From positions 41,198,373 to 41,262,372 of the forward strand of contig CM057153.1 of assembly GCA_029962745.1 (NCBI GenBank): a DNA stretch of 64,000 nucleotides, given 5' to 3'. Made by a program: the position numbers and the translations under genes. The DNA comes from Echinometra lucunter. Lineage: Eukaryota > Echinodermata > Echinoidea > Camarodonta > Echinometridae. Shown one piece after another: positions 58,801 through 64,000 of the stretch. Each line of letters opens with the position of its first letter. Position 1 is the first letter of the stretch. The notes beneath the pieces were generated by a model. It was not told the DNA's origin. It ran no database searches and was given only the letters and a program-made list of their open reading frames with translations.

Positions 58801-59888
58801 ATAAATAACAGGCTATGTTTACCTGAAGTAGCTGCACTGTTGAAGTCAGAACTATATGAAGAATTGAAAAAAATGGTGAAGAAATTATCACCGTGACACA
58901 GTCGGACTCTTTGATCCAATACTCTTACATAACTTTGAATGCACTCTGAAGAGGAACAGCGAAGTAAAATTCGCGGACTCTGATTAAACATTGGCTTCAA
59001 TGCAAAGCCTGCCAAAATATGGTCATCTCAGACACCTGGAAACAAAAATTGCAATGTCTGCAATACTCCAGAAACACTTAGTTATTACCTGATAGAATGC
59101 CCCAAATATCTGATATACTAAGAGCATAAAAAACTTCCTTATACAATACAGTCAAGGCGTAAATATTCTTTTAGAATGAACGTCGACAATCCCAAAACCT
59201 ACCTACCTACCTCACATAGAGTCAATGCATACGGAAAGCACACAGTGCTAGGGGAGATCGAGAGGACCACAGCGTTGGACATCAACGAAGCCGTAATCAA
59301 GGTTCCCTTTGTCCGATTTCATTCAAATTTGGGTGACAGATTGCATACATATTTATCATTTTGTGAAATTTTGAGCAAATTCGCCCATTAGAACTGAAAA
59401 TATGCCCATGGATACGAAAATGCATATTATTAGCGGCAAATGTAAAGGCTAAACTGCTACAGTCATGACAGTACTGTGTAACTTTGCCTGCAGGTGAAAG
59501 AGGGGGACTTGGATCACAATTATACCGACATCAAGCTCCATTACAGGTATTTCCAGTGCTTTCCACTAAATCTGGTGTCAGCAAATTATGATCCACTCCC
59601 CATGAAAGTCCACGACTGAATGTCTTTAACTTCATTAGCTACAGGGTAGTACAGCTACCCTAATTCCACGGAGCTCCGCCGCCCGCAGCTTCCCGCCACT
59701 TCCCGGCGGGGCTCCGTGGATTTACCTACAGCTCGCTACCCTGTCCCAAGGCAAGCCGTGGCTACCGGTACCGTACTCACTTTTCTAGTCACATTGTGAA
59801 CGTATAGACATGTATTGCAAGCAAATCTCAGGCACTTCGGTCCTTCTTCCACAACCAAGACATTTGCACATGTTGGACAAAACAACAT
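52674..59888 (-). CDS. POLR3K: POLR3K, RNA polymerase III subunit RPC11/C11
   Basis: Small Pol III subunit that provides intrinsic RNA cleavage and is needed for termination and reinitiation. Exons 59781-59888, 53237-53324 and 52674-52801 join with matching phases (0, then 1) to give 107 residues; the human protein has 108, and here one Leu near the start is missing. The N-terminal zinc ribbon has C4, C7, C24, C27. The linker [20 protein letters not shown] is almost invariant. The C-terminal TFIIS-like ribbon has C68, C71, C96, C101, and the acidic pair D87-E88 in RSADEP needed for cleavage. Intron 1 is 6.5 kb and filled with retroelements; intron 2 is 435 bp. All key residues are present, so the gene looks functional. 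Confidence 0.97.
53237..53324 (-). CDS. POLR3K: POLR3K exon 2
   Basis: Acceptor CATGCAAG|ATCTCC, donor GCAG|GTAAGA, phase 0 to 1. It encodes [18 protein letters not shown] then [11 protein letters not shown]. The upstream open frame from a MPGQAC start is intronic read-through, not part of the protein. Confidence 0.96.
53671..53870. repeat. Long inverted repeat, left arm
   Basis: Contains CATATTTTCAGTTCTAATG, TATGTATGCAATCTGTCA, AATCGGACAAAGGGA and CGCTGTGTGCTTTC. All return reverse-complemented at 59213-59437. Both arms lie in POLR3K intron 1 with 5.3 kb of retroelements between them. Confidence 0.85.
53985..54320 (+). pseudogene. Jockey-like LINE, endonuclease fragment (left part)
   Basis: Across shifting frames the DNA encodes [32 protein letters not shown] and [13 protein letters not shown], the GDFN-x-H and SDH-P-I boxes of an AP endonuclease. 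Stops and frameshifts are frequent. The element is interrupted by another LINE and resumes near 56996. Confidence 0.65.
54337..56995 (+). mobile_element. CR1/L2-like LINE, 5'-truncated, one frameshift
   Basis: Frames 54337-56088 and 55973-56920 together give a truncated endonuclease ([24 protein letters not shown]), reverse transcriptase ([54 protein letters not shown]) and the C-terminal region ([40 protein letters not shown]). The two frames part at GTVLGP, where one base has been lost or gained. The 3' tail is (AAGT)n at 56984-57003. The N-terminal endonuclease half and any ORF1 are absent. Apart from one frameshift it is well preserved, so it is younger than the LINE it split. Confidence 0.85.
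56996..57870 (+). pseudogene. Jockey-like LINE, right part
   Basis: After the inserted LINE, decayed coding resumes: [49 protein letters not shown], then the RT entry [20 protein letters not shown] and [11 protein letters not shown], where it stops. The RT catalytic half is missing. Confidence 0.65.
57880..59140 (+). mobile_element. Penelope-like element remnant
   Basis: A non-coding start with CAGTCTGAAGAAGCCCCAAG/TTGGAGGCGAAAGTAC is followed by the ORF 58110-58532 and by separated coding pieces: [20 protein letters not shown] and [16 protein letters not shown] near 58621-58755, then a C-terminal [23 protein letters not shown] piece near 59055-59115 that resembles the start of a GIY-YIG nuclease. 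ILPADKGKA is diagnostic for Penelope-like RTs. The RT core is deleted. Confidence 0.75.
58110..58532 (+). pseudogene. Penelope-like RT, N-terminal part
   Basis: 140 residues with a basic [13 protein letters not shown] segment, [20 protein letters not shown] and [20 protein letters not shown], the usual N-terminal run of Penelope-like proteins before the RT. It stops at TGA 58532 just before the ADKGK region, which continues in another frame. Confidence 0.75.
59213..59437. repeat. Long inverted repeat, right arm
   Basis: Inverted partner of 53671-53870, with TCCCTTTGTCCGATTTCATT, TGACAGATTGCATACATA and CATTAGAACTGAAAATATG. Confidence 0.85.
59641..59745. mobile_element. GC-rich palindrome (miniature element)
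   Basis: ACAGGGTAG at the left and CTACCCTGT at the right enclose the stem CCACGGAGCTCCGCCG / CGGCGGGGCTCCGTGG. It lies in POLR3K intron 1 about 35 bp from the exon 1 donor, on the intron side. Confidence 0.8.
59781..59888 (-). CDS. POLR3K: POLR3K exon 1 (N-terminal zinc ribbon)
   Basis: 36 codons from ATG 59888: [19 protein letters not shown] onward to VHNVTRK, then donor AAAA|GTGAGT, phase 0. Confidence 0.96.
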
Positions 59889-60080
59889 TTTTAGAGTTGA
59901 GGAATGGCAAAGTCGGATCGGGCGACGACGCGACTCATACAGCGCTATCAGCTCAGTCTCTAGCTCTGTAATAAGTAATTGATGTCACGTACGTACACGT
60001 ACACGCGTACGTACCGCATTATAGTACGTCGCACGTGCACGGAGCATAGGCACGTACGGCCGGACGTAGATATACAGGAG
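59889..60080 (-). promoter_or_regulatory. POLR3K promoter region
   Basis: CpG-rich for this window. Contains CGGATCGGGCGACGACGCGA, TGATGTCACGTACGTACACG and CGTACGTACC, and GTCGCACGTGCAC with a CACGTG E-box. No TATA box close to the start. The transcription start is not determined. Confidence 0.45.
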
Positions 60081-60267
60081 AGATTGCTGTGAAATTCTAT
60101 ATAAGGGGGGGGGGGGGGGGGGGGGGGATAAACGTGTTTCCCGATTAAGCGCTATATGAGCAAACGTTTGGATACCTATCTGACAGTAATGCCGTGAAAT
60201 TCTGAAATAAAATTAGTAAACAGATCTGGAGATCTTCAAGTTTTTCTTTTAATCAGAATACTTCATA

Positions 60268-60827
60268 TACAGCGTGTCCCCCCAAAATGTCACTCTGATT
60301 GAGCGCTAAATTAATTCAAAAATATAATATTAGTCCCAATTTGATTTGATATCTTGAAAGCCCATTTAATCCTGTAACTTATGAGAAAATTTCATTGGTC
60401 TCGCATCATTGGTTTTGAGCAGAGAGTCTATTATGTAACAGCAGTGCATTTCAGCCCATTCCAAGTTTGCAGTGCTGCAATTTTCTGCACTGTCTTTATG
60501 TTTTCAATCAACATAGTGCTTTCCCGGAGTGCTTTTGCCTTCTCTGCTCCCTTTCATTTGAAAGTTTTGTTTAACAGAGAACATTTTGTGGATGTTTGGA
60601 CTTTCGTCATCAATGGTGTCTAAGAGTAAAGCACATCTACCAACTCCCATATTGCAAAATCTTGGTCGGGAAGGAGGACCATCCAGTTTAAAGTTTGCTG
60701 TCTCCTTCCCAGGCAGCCAAGTTTTGCACTTTGGGAGTATGTTTCTTGTCTGTTATCATTGACTTTCTGTTGTATGTCTTCATGCATCTTTTATTGTTTT
60801 GAAATGGCCAAATGAATTATAATAGTA

Positions 60828-60860
<33 letters not shown>

Positions 60861-61775
60861 ACAACAACAATAACAACAACAACAACAATAATAATAATAA
60901 TAATAATAATATTTTTTTAGACAATAAAGAAAAAAATATGAACAGGTGTTTTGAGCTCTGCGAGTTCAGAACTTAAGAAATTTACATAAAAATGCTACCA
61001 CATAAATCAAAACAAGGTTTTAAGATTTATGTAAGAGCTTTAGCAGTTTTAAAGAAGGAAACAATAATTTAAGAAATGAACAGGTGTTCAGCATAATTAG
61101 AAATTTAAATTCAGAAATTAAAGCAAGAAGTAGTTAATTTAGTTGGGTGGAAGATTTAGTCAGCTATAGTTAGTCATATTGACTTTTGGCTAATTTCAAT
61201 ATGGTTGGTCAACAGCCTACTGCCCGTCAAAGGGCTTTCCTTGTAGACTTGTTTTAAAGTATATGTTCATTTTGTTTTAAAGTATGAGCAAATGCACAGC
61301 CTCCTTACCACTCAACGTGCATTTCAAAGGCGATACCCAGATCAGCCACCACCATGCACTAAGACGATCAAGAAGAACTACCTGGAGCCTTATCAAGAGT
61401 TTCGTACCTTTGAAATGCATGCTTAGTGGCATACAAGGAGGCCGTGCATTTGCTCTTACTTTACATCTGCAAAAATGTTCTCCGTTAAATAGAGCTTTAA
61501 AATAAACGGGAGCAGAGAAGGCAAAAGCACTGCAGTTCATTGAAAACATAAAGACAGTGGAGAATTGTAGCACTGGAAACTTGGAATAGGCTGAAATGCA
61601 CCGCTTTTACATAATAGACTCTCTGTTCAGAACCAATGATGCGAGACCAATGAAATTTTCTCATAAGTTACAGGATTAAATGGGCTTTCAAGATATGACG
61701 ATCAAATCAGGACGAATTATATTTCAGAATTAATTTAGCTCTCAATCAGAGGGACATTTTTTTGGATGCGCTGTA
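60268..61775. mobile_element. Tc1/mariner-like palindromic element, 1.5 kb
   Basis: TACAGCGTGTCCCCCCAAAA at the left and TTTTTTTGGATGCGCTGTA at the right. Inverted arms of about 300 bp share CTGTAACTTATGAGAAAATT, AAATTTCATTGGTCTCGCAT and TGCATTTCAGCC. The centre holds a second palindrome (GCAAATGCACAGCCTCCTTA at 61289 and its complement near 61435-61455). TA borders fit Tc1/mariner. No transposase ORF. Confidence 0.82.
60827..60912. repeat. (TAA)n/(CAA)n microsatellite
   Basis: AATAATAATAAT, ACAACAACAACA and again AATAATAAT runs inside the preceding element. Confidence 0.95.
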
Positions 61776-63506
61776 TGTATCACAATTTATGCAAATTACA
61801 AACCTATAAAATAAAGCCTTATTATGTTTAAAGTCCATGGAAACAGGCGTAAGGGCTTTGAAAAAAATGAGATTGCGTGCCATTTTAGATTATCGTGATT
61901 TAGGGGGCTTTTTTCATTTTTGGGCGTTTTTGACACTCTATTTGCGTTCCTCGCGTTCCGCGCCTACCCCTGAAAAAATACCCATTTTCCGCGTTTTTTT
62001 CTCGCGGATGCTGTCCACTCTTCAGTGGAAGTGCATGCCCCCGGGCTGCCTAGATAAAAAAAAGAAATGCGCACCAATCAAATTTCCAAAAACTTACGTT
62101 AGCGCAAAAATTGTTGCCGTGAGATTGCTTCCGCAAGTTTTGACAATATGCTCTGTTACTGAGAGTTGATGGATTATATGAGTTGACGCGTTAATTAATG
62201 TGCGTTCATTAGCGTAAGTGGTGACACAAAGTCCCATCCCACAATGTGTGAAGACGAAATAGTGTGAAAGCACCTTAAGCGTGCATAATTATGGTCAGCA
62301 AATTCAGTCTGGGACGATTATTACGCAATACCTACGCGGAAGCCAGGCTTGCTTGCTTGCTCGAGCTCTAGGCCTAAAATAGCTAGCTAGCTATTGCGAG
62401 CAGGCTACAGATGCTACTCAGAACTAGCACTGCCAGTAGCAGCTCATCGTCCACCAGTCTTTTCGAACTGCACATGCTACTTAATTTATCTAAGTACAAG
62501 TGAAGACGTAAGTTTTTATAACGATATTCAATGGCCCAATCGTGAAATCTGTCACCCCTCTTCCATCGACCGTCAACATGGTCAATGCATTATGCACGTG
62601 ATTCCGCATTATTTGTATAGCGTGTTGTTGCTAGACCCGGCGCCGTGCGCTGTATTGACAGTTTGAGCAATTACTTTAGAGTAGCCAGTACTAGTGGATG
62701 CTGTGTCACCAGACATGACATGCCAGCCAGCACTGACCAGGGTAAGCGCAACGTTTTCCAAATTGGTGGGAGGAGGGGGGGGGGGGGGGGGGGGCCCAAC
62801 CAGTCGCGTGGCTAGGATTTCATATTTCCAGGCGGTAGTGAGCACGCAAAGCCAAAGCCACTTGCACGAATGCCAGGTTATCATCAGATAACCTTGCACT
62901 GAATTAGGCCTGTACAGTGGAAATTGCTGACAATAGGAAAGTAGTGTTCTCTGTCACATTTCTGGGACAGAGGAACAAGAGCAGTGATCAGAAAAAGATT
63001 TCTCAAAATTCATTTGCTGAAGATAATTTAGATTCAATTGAAGGAATGGAATGAAAATAGGATATGTTATCATACTGGGTCTGGGTGTAAAAAGTAAACA
63101 TTTTCTAAGAATTTGTTGATTATTTTAGTGATTTCTATATCCAACTATAGAGGGCAGCATTTCACATAAATTTGCACAGCTCACCATACCAATGGCTCCC
63201 TGAGTGAGCCAAAGCAAAGGCATTGGAACGAATAGAAGGCAGCGTCATGAGCATGTAAATTACATAATGAGCCCTAACGTTTATAGGGGAGGGTGCAGGG
63301 AGGGGGGAGTTGGACCAAATTTTCTGTCTCAAAAGTCAACATTTCGTCGTTAGCCTCTTATAGATCTACTGATAGGGTTGGCACTCCTCATTTTAGAGAC
63401 AGAAGCGCCCTGCTGAAGCGTTGTGTATGCAATTCCGTTGAGTGCGGCTTGTCAATGGGAAGCCGCTGAAACGTGAAAAGCGGCCTAAATTCATTGTTTG
63501 TAGATA
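61776..63506. other. Anonymous DNA with element fragments
   Basis: No accepted gene. 61965-62045 is the right arm of the poly-G element family seen at 42.9 kb (TCTCGCGGATGCTGTCCACT). A G run lies at 62775-62794. A plus-strand donor-like GAAGAC|GTAAGT at about 62509 follows a short open frame but has no other support. Confidence 0.4.
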
Positions 63507-64000
63507 TACAGCGCATTCCCCAAAAAATGTCCCTCTGATTAAGCGCTAAATTAATTCTAGAATATAATATTAGTCCCAAATTGATCTTCATATCTTGAAA
63601 GCCCATTTAATCCTGTAATTTATTACAAAATTTCATCGGTCTCGTATCATTGGTTTTGAACAGAGTCTGTTATGTAAAAGCAGTGCATTTCAGCCCGTTC
63701 CAAGTTTGCAGTGCTGTAATTTTCTGCACTGTCTTTATGTTTTCAATCAACCTTAGTTCTTTTGCCTTCTCTGCTCCCTTTCATTTTTTAAGTTTTGTTT
63801 AACAGAGAACATTTTGTAGATGTTGGGACTTTCATCATCAATGGTGTCTAAGAGTAAAAGCACATCTACCAACTCTCATAGTGTAAAATCTTGGTCAGGA
63901 AGGAGAACCATCCAGTTTAAAGTTTGCCGTCTCCTTCCCAGGCAGCCAAGTTTTGCACTCTAGGAGTATGTTTCTTGTCTCTAATCATTGACTTTCTGTT
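63507..64000 (+). mobile_element. Second copy of the Tc1/mariner-like element, cut by window end
   Basis: TACAGCGCATTCCCCAAAAA opens a direct-orientation copy of 60268 onward. It keeps the same order of blocks through GGCAGCCAAGTTTTGCACT and runs off the window. Confidence 0.85.

Noticed and set aside
59176..59391. A 71-codon plus-strand frame
   Set aside because: It coincides with the right arm of the long inverted repeat, and its counterpart at 53.7 kb does not keep the frame.
62394..62515. Possible plus-strand first exon ending GAAGAC|GTAAGT
   Set aside because: The donor is good, but the frame is short, low-complexity in Ser, and no following exon was found.

Overview
The window is AT-rich, intron-rich animal DNA in which two conserved eukaryotic genes sit inside a dense mosaic of mobile elements. 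Organism: an invertebrate deuterostome, most probably an echinoderm such as a sea urchin. This is an inference from the kinds of repeats (poly-G-ended MITEs, TGACCTTTGACC repeat arrays ending in ACGGACGG/CCTCCGGC, Jockey/CR1-like and Penelope-like retroelements, hAT-type elements) and from the degree of conservation of the two genes. No species can be read from the sequence.

Genes. (1) FBXW2, an F-box/WD40 substrate receptor, lies on the minus strand from 34830 down to 6952. I could place all eight coding exons with matching splice phases; together they encode 488 residues. A 22-codon upstream ORF lies just 5' of its start. (2) POLR3K, the RPC11/C11 subunit of RNA polymerase III, lies on the minus strand from 59888 down to 52674. 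Its three exons encode 107 residues. A possible small uncharacterised minus-strand gene (40463 to about 38425) contains a tandemly duplicated exon-like block, and an orphan 96-nt exon candidate lies at 1570-1665.

Layout. 1-6.9 kb: MITEs and minus-strand LINE debris. 6.9-34.9 kb: FBXW2. Its introns hold TGACCTTTGACC repeat arrays, foldback elements, a 1.3-kb hAT-type element with an 8-bp target duplication, and in intron 3 a complete 11.8-kb Ty3/gypsy retrotransposon. That element has two 170-bp LTRs that read as identical, a GCTAC target duplication, an intact 1422-codon Gag-Pol, and a 6.2-kb leader carrying a decayed antisense LINE and a tandem array. 35-52.5 kb: intergenic DNA packed with non-autonomous DNA elements, several sharing an AGCGAGCGAAGCGAGCGAGC motif. 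52.6-59.9 kb: POLR3K. Its 6.5-kb intron 1 holds a Jockey-like LINE interrupted by a CR1/L2-like LINE, a Penelope-like remnant, and a long inverted-repeat pair around them. 60-64 kb: a palindromic Tc1/mariner-like element, part of a second copy, and anonymous DNA.

The two host genes act in separate pathways (ubiquitin ligase targeting; Pol III transcript cleavage and termination). What links the window is intron growth by nested transposition.
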